This document shows, piece by piece, positions 26,819-34,993 of a DNA stretch of 64,000 nt (its first letter is position 1; each line of letters begins with the position of its first letter). The DNA comes from Hydrocarboniphaga daqingensis (GTDB taxonomy: Bacteria; Pseudomonadota; Gammaproteobacteria; Nevskiales; Nevskiaceae). The notes beneath the pieces were generated by a model. That model saw nothing but the letters and a program-made list of their open reading frames with translations, made no database searches and was not told where the DNA came from. The stretch lies in NCBI RefSeq assembly GCF_900129825.1, contig NZ_FQWZ01000003.1, positions 116,353 to 180,352 of the forward strand. Direction: 5' to 3'. The translations under genes and the position numbers were made by a program.

Positions 26819-27718
26819 TCAAGCCAACGGCGTATCGCCGGCACGGACCTGCTCGCGGCGCGCCATCAGCGCTTGCAGCGCCGGCAGCAGGATCGACTCC
26901 ATCGCGGTGTGCATCTGCTCGCCGGGCACGACCAGCGTGTGGGCGTTGCTGCGGAATGCGCCGGGAATCTGGTGTTCGTAGCGATCCAGGTCGGGCGATA
27001 GCCGCGTGTGGTCGTTGAAGTGGATTACCACCAGACTTTCTTCGTTGCCGGGGATTTCCTGGACAACGAAAGGGTTGGATGTGTCCACCAGCGGCACGCG
27101 CTGGAAGTTCACATCGGTGCGCGAAAACTGCGGCGCGATATGGTTCACGTAGTCCGGCATGCGCCGCAGGATCGTGCTGGTGATTTCGGTCGGCGTGCTG
27201 CCACGCTCGTCGTTGTCGCGGCGGATTTTCTGGATCCACTCAAGATTGACGATCGGCACCACACCAACCAGCAAATCCATATGCTGGGCGATGTTGGCGT
27301 CTTCGCCGACATAGCCGCCGTGCAGACCCTCGTAGAACAGCACGTCGGTGTCGGCTGGTAGCGGCTCCCAGGGCGTGAACGTGCCCACGCTCTGTCGCGC
27401 CAGCTTGGCTTCGGCATCGGTGTGCAAGTAGCGGCGGCTGATGCCGTTGCCGCTGAGCCCGTATTCGCGCAGCAGCGTTTCGAGCCGCATCAGCAGATTG
27501 CCCGCCGGCCCCAGCAGCGAAAAGTGCTCGCCGCGGATGCGTGCACGGGCGATCGCGCGGCGGTTGCCTTCGCGGTCATAGGCATGGAAGGCGTCGCCTT
27601 CGACGATCGCCGGCTTGATGCCGAGCTGCGCGCACATCTGCTCGAACAGCCGGATCGCCGTGCTGGTGCCGGCACCGCTGGAGCCGGTGACGCCGATGAT
27701 GGGATGCCTGGCTGTCAT
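26819..27718 (-). CDS. prkB: Phosphoribulokinase
   Basis: A 299-residue P-loop kinase of the phosphoribulokinase/uridine kinase family, with GVTGSSGAGTST as the P-loop, EGDAFHAYDR and YEGLHGGYVG. It would phosphorylate ribulose-5-phosphate to ribulose-1,5-bisphosphate if it acts as in autotrophs. Many heterotrophic gammaproteobacteria, including E. coli with prkB, keep this class I-like protein without RuBisCO, and no cbb genes occur here. So its role is uncertain and the symbol is by resemblance. The C-terminal 20 residues are charged and variable. Confidence 0.88.
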   Translation of the reverse strand: MTARHPIIGVTGSSGAGTSTAIRLFEQMCAQLGIKPAIVEGDAFHAYDREGNRRAIARARIRGEHFSLLGPAGNLLMRLETLLREYGLSGNGISRRYLHTDAEAKLARQSVGTFTPWEPLPADTDVLFYEGLHGGYVGEDANIAQHMDLLVGVVPIVNLEWIQKIRRDNDERGSTPTEITSTILRRMPDYVNHIAPQFSRTDVNFQRVPLVDTSNPFVVQEIPGNEESLVVIHFNDHTRLSPDLDRYEHQIPGAFRSNAHTLVVPGEQMHTAMESILLPALQALMARREQVRAGDTPLA

Positions 27719-27853
27719 TCGACCTGAGACAAAAGATTGAACATTGCTTCGTAGACAGCGCGAAGATCACAGCGTGACGGTGTCGACGACTGCCGGACAT
27801 AGATAGCACGACGGTGCCGCATGGGTCGATGAACGACCGATCCGACCGCTGCG

Positions 27854-28567
27854 TCAGCGACGCTCCAGCAGCAGATCGAACACCTCGTGGCCCAGACGTT
27901 CGCCGCGGGCCTCGAAGCGGGTCTTGGGCCGCGTATCGGGGCGCGGTGCATAGCCGCCCTCCGGCGCCAGGTTGCGCAATTCGTCGACCGCGCTGACCAC
28001 CTCCAGCATGTGCGCCGCGTACGGCGCCCAGTCGGTCGCCATCCGCAGCAAGCCGCCCGGGTGCAGCGCCCGCGTCACCAGCGGCATGAAATGCGGCTGC
28101 ACCAGGCGCCGCTTGTTGTGCCGGCTCTTGTGCCAGGGGTCGGGGAAGTAGATGACGATTTCGCTGAGCGAGCCGGCCGGAATCCAGTCGCGCAGCACTT
28201 CGACCGCGTCGTGGCTCGACACGCGCAGATTGCCCAGCCCCTGCTGCGACGCCTGCATCATCACGCGGCCGCAGCCGGGGCGATGCACTTCGACGCCGAT
28301 GAAGTCGTGTTGAGGCTCGCTGGCCGCCCGCGCCAGCAGGTGATCGCCGTTGCCGAAGCCGATCTCGAACACGCGCGGTGCGTCGCGGCCGAAGATCCCC
28401 GGCAGGTCCAGCGGTGCATCGGGCACGTCGATGCCGTAACGCGGCCACAGCGCGTCGAGCGCGTCGCGCTGCCCGTCGGTCATGCGGCCCTCGCGGCGCA
28501 CGTAGGAGCGGATGCGGCGCAGCGGCGAATCGGTTGGCGGGGCGTCGGACATCGGTAGATCGTTCAT
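27854..28567 (-). CDS. trmB: tRNA (guanine46-N7)-methyltransferase
   Basis: TrmB adds m7G46 to tRNA using SAM. The 237-residue protein has an N-terminal IRSYVRREGRMT stretch, the SAM-binding FEIGFGNGDHL, and the family signature YFPDPWHKSRHNKRR. It is the last gene of the minus-strand series tRNA-Gly, thiS, thiG, trmB, lying 23 bases after thiG, an arrangement also known in pseudomonads. The linking of a tRNA gene and a tRNA methylase is probably incidental. Confidence 0.95.
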   Translation of the reverse strand: MNDLPMSDAPPTDSPLRRIRSYVRREGRMTDGQRDALDALWPRYGIDVPDAPLDLPGIFGRDAPRVFEIGFGNGDHLLARAASEPQHDFIGVEVHRPGCGRVMMQASQQGLGNLRVSSHDAVEVLRDWIPAGSLSEIVIYFPDPWHKSRHNKRRLVQPHFMPLVTRALHPGGLLRMATDWAPYAAHMLEVVSAVDELRNLAPEGGYAPRPDTRPKTRFEARGERLGHEVFDLLLERR

Positions 28568-28590
28568 CCAGTCAGAGGCGCGGCGCTGGC

Positions 28591-29391
28591 TCAGGCCGGC
28601 GACAGGCCGTCGAGCGGCGAGGACGCCGATGCATAGCGGCGGCGCGGCATGCGGCCGGCCAAAAACGCCTGGCGGCCGGCAATGATGCCGTGCCGCATCG
28701 CGCTGGCCATCAGCACCGGGTCGCGCGCCTCGGCGATCGCGGTGTTCATCAGCACGCCGTCGCAGCCCAGTTCCATCGCGATGGCCGCGTCCGACGCCGT
28801 GCCGACGCCGGCGTCGACGATGATCGGCACGCGGGCGTTCTCGACGATGCTGAGAATGTTGTAGCGGTTCTGGATGCCCAGCCCCGAGCCGATCGGCGCG
28901 GCCAGCGGCATCACGGCGACGCAGCCGATCTCTTCGAGCCGCTTGCAGATGATCGGGTCGTCGCTGGTGTAGACCATCACGTCGAAGCCGTCCTTGACCA
29001 GGATGCGCGCCGCTTCGAGCGTGGCCGGCACGTCGGGATACAGCGTGCGCGCATCGCCGAGCACTTCGAGCTTGACCAGCTTGTGGCCGTCGAGCAGTTC
29101 GCGCGCCAGCCGGCAGGTGCGGACCGCGTCGTCAGCGGTGTAGCAACCGGCCGTGTTCGGCAGCAGCGTGTAGCGCGACGCGGGCAACACGTCGAGCAGA
29201 TTGGGCTGGTTTGGGTCCTGGCCCAGGTTGGTCCGACGCACGGCCATCGTCACGATCTGTGCGCCGCTGGCGTCGATCGCGGCAGCCGTCTGCGCGAGGT
29301 CCTGATACTTGCCGGTGCCGACCAGCAAGCGGGAATCAAAATCGACGCCGGCAATGGTCAGCGCGTCGTTGGCGGTAACAGGCAGCGTCAT
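28591..29391 (-). CDS. thiG: Thiazole synthase
   Basis: ThiG forms the thiazole phosphate ring of thiamine from deoxyxylulose phosphate, a glycine-derived imine and the ThiS thiocarboxylate. The 266-residue TIM-barrel protein has [12 protein letters not shown], the Schiff-base Lys in VKLEVLGD and the phosphate-binding [18 protein letters not shown]. The start at 29391 matches the family; upstream in-frame codons are spurious. It follows thiS by 19 bases. No TPP riboswitch is visible upstream of thiS. Confidence 0.96.
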   Translation of the reverse strand: MTLPVTANDALTIAGVDFDSRLLVGTGKYQDLAQTAAAIDASGAQIVTMAVRRTNLGQDPNQPNLLDVLPASRYTLLPNTAGCYTADDAVRTCRLARELLDGHKLVKLEVLGDARTLYPDVPATLEAARILVKDGFDVMVYTSDDPIICKRLEEIGCVAVMPLAAPIGSGLGIQNRYNILSIVENARVPIIVDAGVGTASDAAIAMELGCDGVLMNTAIAEARDPVLMASAMRHGIIAGRQAFLAGRMPRRRYASASSPLDGLSPA

Positions 29392-29410
29392 GTTCGGTGC
29401 GTGCGGCAGG

Positions 29411-29611
29411 TCAGCCGCCTCCAATGGCCTGCACGATCTCGACTCGGTCGCCGTCGTGCAGCAAAGCGTCTGCATGGGCAGAGCGCGGAATGATCTCGCC
29501 GTTGACCTCGATCGCCAGCCGCCGACCGGTCAGTCCGAGTCGTTCGACCAACTGCTGAAGACTGCAGGCAGCCGGCACGGGGTGAGGCTGGCCGTTGAGC
29601 TGGATCGTCAT
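29411..29611 (-). CDS. thiS: Sulfur carrier protein ThiS
   Basis: A 66-residue ubiquitin-like sulfur carrier. It starts [10 protein letters not shown] and ends in GGG; the C-terminal Gly-Gly is adenylated and thiocarboxylated. Another Met directly upstream (29614) would add one residue. It begins 46 bases after tRNA-Gly on the same strand and precedes thiG, so the tRNA may be processed from the same transcript. Confidence 0.94.
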   Translation of the reverse strand: MTIQLNGQPHPVPAACSLQQLVERLGLTGRRLAIEVNGEIIPRSAHADALLHDGDRVEIVQAIGGG

Positions 29612-29657
29612 CATCGTGGTGAGTGACAAGGCGGGCTGCCGTAGCAGCCGCATGGAA

Positions 29658-29731
29658 TGGAGCGGGTGACGGGAATCGAACCCGCGTCAGTAGCTTGGGA
29701 AGCTACAGCTCTACCATTGAGCTACACCCGC
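29658..29731 (-). tRNA. tRNA-Gly (anticodon CCC)
   Basis: A 74-nt cloverleaf with encoded CCA. The acceptor stem is GCGGGTG paired with CACCCGC, the T loop is TTCGATT, and the anticodon stem GTAGC/GCTAC closes a TTCCCAA loop giving CCC. TACAAT at 29745-29740 is a likely -10 just upstream. Confidence 0.97.
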
Positions 29732-29780
29732 ATTGCGGCATTGTAACGCGGCGCGATGCGATCGCGGCATCACGCAAAAC

Positions 29781-29811
29781 GCACAAGGCCCGCGATGGGC
29801 GGGCCTTGTGC
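29781..29811 (-). terminator. Terminator after the small membrane protein gene
   Basis: A 13-bp perfect stem with a 5-base loop is followed on the minus strand by a short GTTTTG tract, 15 bases after the small gene's stop. Confidence 0.8.
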
Positions 29812-29826
29812 GCAACAACATCGGGG

Positions 29827-30051
29827 CTAGAACGTCTCGTGACTGCGGCGATGCCGGGCGCGTCGCTCGACGCTGCCCGGCGGTCCCAGGTCTTCGAGAC
29901 GGCGGTCACCGCCATCCAATCCGCGACGCTCGTGGAACGGGTAGTTCCGCTTGGGCGGCGTCGCGTCCTTGGCAACCAGGCCGTAGAGAAACGCGACGAC
30001 GCACAAGGTGCCGACGGTCATCGTCGCCACATCCATCAGCCAAGTCAGCAT
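29827..30051 (-). CDS. Small single-pass membrane protein
   Basis: A 74-residue protein with one hydrophobic helix (about 5-27, TMTVGTLCVVAFLYGLV) followed by a basic, Arg/His-rich tail. I do not recognise a family. Its frame is bounded by a strong terminator, and the ATG is preceded by an AGGTGA-like sequence, so it is probably real. The likely topology is a short periplasmic N-terminus and a cytosolic basic tail. Confidence 0.55.
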   Translation of the reverse strand: MLTWLMDVATMTVGTLCVVAFLYGLVAKDATPPKRNYPFHERRGLDGGDRRLEDLGPPGSVERRARHRRSHETF

Positions 30052-30105
30052 GGTTCACCTCCGGAATGCGCTGTCGCGACAGCGCTTGCCGACGGTGTTC
30101 CGAGC

Positions 30106-30723
30106 CTAGCGCAGCTGCAGGTCGTTACCGTTGACCCGGACTGCGGTGCCGACCTGGATGCCTTCCGGCGAATTGACGCGCACCGTCTGATAGCCGCCAT
30201 TTTCCATCTGCACGCCGACTTCGTAATAGATGACGGCCCGAGCGCTGCGTTCGACCTGATGGCCGGCCATGCCGCCAGCGATGGCGCCGACGCCGGTGGC
30301 GACGTCCTTGCCGCGACCACCGCCGATCTGATGGCCGATCACGCCGCCGAGCACCGCACCGGCAACGGCGCCGAGGCCGGAGCCTTCACCGCGGGCGCGG
30401 ACTTCGTTGATGGACGCAACCGTGCCGCAGTCGTTGCAAACCTGACGCGGCGGCGGCGCGGATTCGCGCACCTCTTCGGCACGCTCCTCGCGCGCGGCGC
30501 GCTCGGCCTTGCGGGCGCGAGCCTGCGCGGCATCGAGTTCGGCCTGCTTCTTGGCCGCTTCTTCCTGGGCGGCGGCCAGATCGGCCTGGGCCTTGGCCAA
30601 CTCGCTGGCCTGCAGTTCGGCGGCGGCGGCCGCTTCCTGCGCTGCCTGGTCGGCCGGCGGTGCACAGGCCGAAACCAGCAGGGTGAACGCGGTCATCGCG
30701 GCGCACAGCGTCAATTTGTTCAT
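30106..30723 (-). CDS. Glycine-zipper 2TM outer-membrane lipoprotein
   Basis: A 205-residue lipoprotein with signal ending LVSAC. Residues 25-85 form an Ala/Glu/Gln-rich coiled coil, followed by a CNDC pair and then a glycine-zipper (repeated GxxxG with alternating Ala/Gly) resembling the Rickettsia 17 kDa antigen/SlyB family. A small C-terminal beta domain (YYEVGVQMENGGYQTVRV) follows. SlyB-like proteins stabilise the outer membrane under envelope stress; the coiled-coil extension is unusual. It is transcribed from an AT-rich promoter region. Confidence 0.82.
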   Translation of the reverse strand: MNKLTLCAAMTAFTLLVSACAPPADQAAQEAAAAAELQASELAKAQADLAAAQEEAAKKQAELDAAQARARKAERAAREERAEEVRESAPPPRQVCNDCGTVASINEVRARGEGSGLGAVAGAVLGGVIGHQIGGGRGKDVATGVGAIAGGMAGHQVERSARAVIYYEVGVQMENGGYQTVRVNSPEGIQVGTAVRVNGNDLQLR

Positions 30724-30837
30724 GACAATCTCGATCGGTACAGCAATATGGGAAGGCGGGCTGTGGTCGATGACCGCAAGCCCTCAAAAGCGTCGCTATC
30801 TTTACCGGGCAGGCTGAATGACACCTGAGTACATCAT

Positions 30838-30890
30838 CGCATTTTGCTTGTTACGTTATATTTTATAAAAATTTATTTTTGGTACAAAAA
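30838..30890 (-). promoter_or_regulatory. AT-rich promoter of the glycine-zipper lipoprotein
   Basis: This segment is far more AT-rich than its surroundings. On the minus strand TTGTAC (30887-30882) and TAAAAT (30865-30860) are separated by 16 bases, so transcription would start about 130 bases upstream of the gene. Confidence 0.5.
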
Positions 30891-31838
30891 TCACAAATGC
30901 CAGGCACGTCGCAGAAACGCGGCGGCGCTGGCGAGCGCTGCGTCGGCTTCCGGCACCAGTACCGGCATCGCCTGCCAGACGTGCCAGACGCCGTTCCAGA
31001 TCTGTAGTTCGGTGTCGACGCCGGCTTGGCGCGCGTTGTCGGCGAGGCGCCGCGAGTCGTCGACCAGAATCTCGCTGGCGGCGGCCTGGATCAGCAGCGG
31101 CGGCAAGCCGCGCAGGTCGGCGAACAGCGGCGACGCCAGCGGATTGCGCCGGTCGCCGTCGCCCAGGTAAGAGCGGACGAAGCGCTCGGCTTCGCGCGGG
31201 CTGAGCACCAACTCGGTCGCCGCGTTGCCCAGAAAGCTGTCGCCGCTGACGGTCAGGTCGGTCCATGGTGAGTAGGTCAGGATCGCGGCCGGTTGCGGCA
31301 TGCCGGCGTCGCGCGCTGCCAGCGCGCAGGCCAGCGACAGGCCGCCGCCAGCCGAATCCCCGCCGAAGGCGATATGCGCCGCGGGCACGCCCGACGCGAG
31401 CACGGCGCGGTACACGGCCAGCGCATCGTCGATCGCGGCTGGAAACGGATGCTCGGGCGCCAGGCGGTAATCCGGCAACAGCACGCGGGCACCGGTTAGC
31501 GCCGCCAGCCGGCTGGCCATCGAGGTGTACAAGCTCGGTGCGCCGACGGCATAGCCGCCGCCATGGAAGTAGATCAGTACGCGCTGGCGATCGGCGCCGG
31601 TCGGCGTCACCAGCAGGCCGGGCACGCCGGCCGTGGTCTGCGGCTGAATCCGTCCGCCACGGGCGTGCAGTGGTCGCAGCAGTGCGCCGGCGCGCAGCAG
31701 ACCGGCGCGCTGTTTCTGGTGCGGAGCCGGGCTGCTCATCACGCGCCCTATCGTCAGGCGGATCACGGGGTGCATCAGTCGGGCTCGCAACGAGACCGGC
31801 GCGGGGTTGGCGAAATCGGGCATGAAGGCCGTCTGCAA
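30891..31838 (-). CDS. HSL-family alpha/beta hydrolase
   Basis: A 315-residue esterase/lipase-type protein of the hormone-sensitive lipase family. It has the oxyanion motif YFHGGGYAVG, the nucleophile elbow GDSAGGGLS, the Asp in ILVDDSRRL and the His in VWHVWQAM. The real start may be the internal Met at 31823, which gives MPDFANP and loses only five residues. No signal peptide is visible. Substrates are likely short acyl esters, including polyester oligomers or butyryl-type compounds; the true one is unknown. Confidence 0.87.
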   Translation of the reverse strand: MQTAFMPDFANPAPVSLRARLMHPVIRLTIGRVMSSPAPHQKQRAGLLRAGALLRPLHARGGRIQPQTTAGVPGLLVTPTGADRQRVLIYFHGGGYAVGAPSLYTSMASRLAALTGARVLLPDYRLAPEHPFPAAIDDALAVYRAVLASGVPAAHIAFGGDSAGGGLSLACALAARDAGMPQPAAILTYSPWTDLTVSGDSFLGNAATELVLSPREAERFVRSYLGDGDRRNPLASPLFADLRGLPPLLIQAAASEILVDDSRRLADNARQAGVDTELQIWNGVWHVWQAMPVLVPEADAALASAAAFLRRAWHL

Positions 31839-31941
31839 AGGTTTGTGGCGCGCATCCTCGCCGGGTCTGCGATCAGCGGCAACCGCTGCGGTTCACCCGC
31901 CGCAGCGGCACACTGGCCGCCACTATCGAAAAGGAGCCACC

Positions 31942-32502
31942 ATGGCCCGAGCGGAATCGACACTGATCTTGCAACGGGGCGCCAAGGCGCCTGGGTTTTC
32001 GCTGCCGGACACGGTGGGCGGGCCGATGCTCGACTGGACGACCTGGCGCGCCGGGCGCCCCTGCGTGCTGATGTTCATCTGCAACCATTGTCCCTACGTG
32101 CTGCACTTGATCGGCACGATCGCCCGGCTTGCGCCGCAGTGGCAGGCGCGCGGCGTCGCGGTCGTCGCGATCAGCAGCAACGACGTCCAGCGCTATCCGC
32201 AGGATGCCCCGGCCGAGATGACGCGGTTCGCAGCCGCTCACGGGCTGAGCTTTCCGTACCTTTATGACGAATCCCAGCAAGTCGCGCGGGCCTATGGCGC
32301 TGCGTGCACGCCGGATTTCTACCTGGTCGATGGCGACGGGCGGCTGGCGTGGGCCGGACGCTTCGACGACGCCACGCCCGGCAACGGCCGGCCGGTGACC
32401 GGCGCCGATCTGTCGGCCGCCATCGACGACCTGCTGGCGGGCCGGCCCTGTGATCCGCAGCCGCGCCCCAGCGTCGGTTGCAGCATCAAGTGGAAGGTGT
32501 AG
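31942..32502 (+). CDS. Thioredoxin-family protein with CNHC motif
   Basis: A 186-residue redox protein starting MARAESTLILQRGAKAP, with a strong AAGGAG at 31931-31936 deciding the ATG. The AhpC/TSA-like thioredoxin fold has FICNHCPYVLH, a CNHC motif at the usual CxxC place, and an ATPD-like cis-Pro segment TPDFYLV. Related proteins are annotated as thioredoxin family or redoxin; function is unknown. There is no signal peptide. It lies upstream of the feo operon, with its own promoter likely. Confidence 0.86.
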   Translation: MARAESTLILQRGAKAPGFSLPDTVGGPMLDWTTWRAGRPCVLMFICNHCPYVLHLIGTIARLAPQWQARGVAVVAISSNDVQRYPQDAPAEMTRFAAAHGLSFPYLYDESQQVARAYGAACTPDFYLVDGDGRLAWAGRFDDATPGNGRPVTGADLSAAIDDLLAGRPCDPQPRPSVGCSIKWKV

Positions 32503-32547
32503 ATCCGTGTCGGCATCGGTCGTGCTGCATCGTCGCAACTGCTCTAC

Positions 32548-32566
32548 AATAAGAATTATTCTCATT
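32548..32566 (+). promoter_or_regulatory. Fur box in front of feoA
   Basis: AATAAGAATTATTCTCATT closely matches the 19-bp Fur box core seen in proteobacterial iron genes. It overlaps TACAAT (32545-32550), a likely -10, so Fur-Fe2+ would block transcription. The box ends 17 bases before the feoA start. Confidence 0.85.
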
Positions 32567-32582
32567 CCTTGAGTCCCGCTCG

Positions 32583-32822
32583 ATGCGGCTGTCCGACCTG
32601 TCCCGCGATGTGCCGGCGGTGATCGTCACTGTCGACGACGTAACGCGGCCTGATCCGATTTCGGGCCGCTTGCGCGACCTCGGCTTTGTCGCGGGCGAGG
32701 CGGTGCGCGTCGTTGCCAACGGCCCGTTCGGAGGCGATCCGATGCTGATCCAGATCGGCTTCACCCAGTTTGCGCTGCGCCGTGCCGAAGCGGCGCGCGT
32801 GCAAGTGGAGTGCGACGCCTGA
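32583..32822 (+). CDS. feoA: Ferrous iron transport protein FeoA
   Basis: A 79-residue SH3-like cytosolic protein that supports FeoB. It has the family pattern of a small beta barrel with RLRDLGFVAGEAVRVVANGPFGGDP. It begins right after the Fur box and its stop overlaps the feoB start as ATGA. Fe2+ import is therefore predicted to rise under iron limitation. Confidence 0.95.
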   Translation: MRLSDLSRDVPAVIVTVDDVTRPDPISGRLRDLGFVAGEAVRVVANGPFGGDPMLIQIGFTQFALRRAEAARVQVECDA

Positions 32823-34648
32823 TGGACACCTTGCGCGTCGCGCTGGTCGGCAACCCCAACTGCGGCAAGACCGCACTGTTCAACCAGCTGACCGGCAGCC
32901 GCCAGAAGGTCGCCAACTACGCCGGCGTCACCGTCGAGCGCAAGGAAGGCCGCTTCGTCGCCGGCAGCGGCCGTTTGGTGCAAGTGCTCGATCTGCCCGG
33001 CGCCTACAGCCTGGCCGCGACCAGCCCCGACGAAGCGGTGACGCGCGATGTCTGCATGGGACGCTTCGAAGGCGAGGCGAGGCCCGACCTGCTGGTCTGC
33101 GTTGCCGACGCCACCAACCTGCGTCTGCATCTGCGCTTCGTGCTGGAGCTGCAACAGCTCGGCTTGCCGATGGTGCTGACGCTGAACATGGTCGACGCCG
33201 CGCGTCGCCGCGGCATCGTGATCGACCGCGAACGCTTGCAGCAGATGCTCGGTGTGCCGGTGGTCGAAACGGTGGCGGTCCGTCGTGGTGGCGCGCGCGA
33301 GCTGGTCGAGCGTCTCGATGGCGTACTGCCGCCGGTGCCGGTGGCCTTGCAGGACGGCAGCGACCTGCATGCCCGCGTGGTGCGCTTGCTGAGCGACTGC
33401 GTGTCGATGCCGCGTCGCATCGCGCGCTTCGACGCGGCCGCTGACCGCGTGCTGCTGCACCCGGTCTGGGGACTGGCGATTCTCAGCGTCGTGATGTTCC
33501 TGATGTTCCAGGCGGTGTTCTCTTGGGCCGAGCCGCTGATGGACGGCATCGAAGCGGCCATGGCGGGCCTCGGTGTCGCGGTCGGCCAGTGGTTGCCCGA
33601 CGGCTTGCTGCGCAGCCTGGTCGTCGACGGCGTGATAGCCGGAGCCGGCGGCGTGCTGGTGTTTCTGCCGCAGATTCTGATCCTGTTCCTGTTCATCCTG
33701 ACGCTGGAGGAATCCGGCTATCTGCCGCGCGCGGCGTTCTTGCTCGACCGGCTGATGGTCGGCGCCGGCCTGACGGGTCGCGCGTTCATTCCGCTGCTGT
33801 CGAGCTTCGCGTGTGCGATCCCCGGCATCATGGCCACGCGCAGCATTCAAGATCCGCGCGAGCGCCTGGCGACGATCATGGTGGCACCGTTGATGACCTG
33901 CTCGGCGCGGCTGCCGGTCTACGCGTTGCTGATCGGTGCGTTCATTCCTCAGCGCAGCGTCGGTGGCCTGTTCAACTTGCAGGGTTTGGTCATGTTTGGC
34001 CTGTATGCGCTCGGCATCGTGTCAGCCGCGCTGGTGGCCTACGTGATGAAGTACTTCAAGCGAGACCACACCGAGCAGTCGTTGCTGATGGAACTGCCGT
34101 CGTACCGCTTGCCGCATCTGCGCGATCTGGCGATCGGTTTGTGGGAGCGCGGCTCGATCTTCGTCCGTCGCGTCGGCACGATCATCCTGGCGCTGACGGT
34201 GCTGCTGTGGTTCCTGTCGAGTTTTCCGGCGCCGCCGGATGGCCATCTCGGTGATGCGATCGACTACAGCTTCGCCGGCCGCATCGGCCACTGGCTGGAA
34301 TTCGTGTTCGCACCCGTCGGCTTCAACTGGCAGATCTGCGTGGCGCTGATTCCGGGCTTGGCAGCGCGCGAAGTGGCCGTGGCATCGCTTGCGACGGTGT
34401 ACGCGCTGTCGGGTGACGGTGTCGAAACGGCGCTCGCGCCGATCATCGCTGCGCAGTGGACGCTGCCGACCGCGCTGTCGTTACTGGCTTGGTACGTCTA
34501 TGCACCGCAGTGCATGTCGACGCTGGCCGTGATCCGTCGCGAAACCAACTCGTGGAAGACGGTCGGATTGGCGGCCGGCTATCTGTTCGGCCTGGCGTAT
34601 CTGGCCTCGTTCGTGACCTATCAGCTGGCGCGGGGCTTGGGCTTATGA
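32822..34648 (+). CDS. feoB: Ferrous iron transporter FeoB
   Basis: The 608-residue GTPase-permease imports Fe2+. The N-terminal G domain has GNPNCGKTALFNQLTG (G1), DLPGAYSL (G3) and NMVD (G4). The membrane part carries the GxxCAIPG-type Gate motif (SFACAIPGIMATR) and, in the second half, a matching TCSARLPVY core. It is shorter than E. coli FeoB (773 residues), lacking some of the linker between G domain and helices. It is coupled to feoA and to the next gene by ATGA overlaps. Fur control applies through feoA. Confidence 0.95.
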   Translation: MDTLRVALVGNPNCGKTALFNQLTGSRQKVANYAGVTVERKEGRFVAGSGRLVQVLDLPGAYSLAATSPDEAVTRDVCMGRFEGEARPDLLVCVADATNLRLHLRFVLELQQLGLPMVLTLNMVDAARRRGIVIDRERLQQMLGVPVVETVAVRRGGARELVERLDGVLPPVPVALQDGSDLHARVVRLLSDCVSMPRRIARFDAAADRVLLHPVWGLAILSVVMFLMFQAVFSWAEPLMDGIEAAMAGLGVAVGQWLPDGLLRSLVVDGVIAGAGGVLVFLPQILILFLFILTLEESGYLPRAAFLLDRLMVGAGLTGRAFIPLLSSFACAIPGIMATRSIQDPRERLATIMVAPLMTCSARLPVYALLIGAFIPQRSVGGLFNLQGLVMFGLYALGIVSAALVAYVMKYFKRDHTEQSLLMELPSYRLPHLRDLAIGLWERGSIFVRRVGTIILALTVLLWFLSSFPAPPDGHLGDAIDYSFAGRIGHWLEFVFAPVGFNWQICVALIPGLAAREVAVASLATVYALSGDGVETALAPIIAAQWTLPTALSLLAWYVYAPQCMSTLAVIRRETNSWKTVGLAAGYLFGLAYLASFVTYQLARGLGL

Positions 34649-34980
34649 ACACGCTGGGACCGATCGTGCAAGACCTGATCGTCGGCGCCTGCGTCGCGGC
34701 CGCGATGCTGTATGCACTCGGTCGCTACTGGCCGCAGGCGATCGATGCGCCACGCGCCGCGCTGGCCGACTGGCTGTCGCGGCGGGGCCATGCACGAGCG
34801 GCCGCGCAGTTGCAGCCAGTGGCACGCCGCACGTCGGGCTGCCATAGCGGTGGCGATGCCGCCGCAGCGGTGCCCGCGTCCTCGTGCGGGACCTGCGGTC
34901 AATGCGCGAGCGCTGCGCCCAGCGTCAGCCCCGCGCTCCCCACCGAGCAGACGGTCCGCTTCCAGCCGCGTCGTCGCTAG
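34645..34980 (+). CDS. Small Cys-rich feo-operon protein (DUF6587-like)
   Basis: A 111-residue protein with one N-terminal membrane helix (LIVGACVAAAMLYAL), a basic middle and a Cys-rich C-terminus (CHSGG...SSCGTCGQCA). It overlaps the feoB stop (ATGA) and so is the third gene of the feo operon. Similar small proteins in feoAB operons of xanthomonads are annotated DUF6587. The CxxCxxC cluster could bind iron or an Fe-S centre, taking the place of FeoC, but this is inference. Confidence 0.7.
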   Translation: MNTLGPIVQDLIVGACVAAAMLYALGRYWPQAIDAPRAALADWLSRRGHARAAAQLQPVARRTSGCHSGGDAAAAVPASSCGTCGQCASAAPSVSPALPTEQTVRFQPRRR

Positions 34981-34993
34981 CGCGCCAGCCGCG

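Noticed and set aside
29612-29657. TPP riboswitch before thiS
   Set aside because: The 46-base gap to the tRNA gene is too short for the aptamer.
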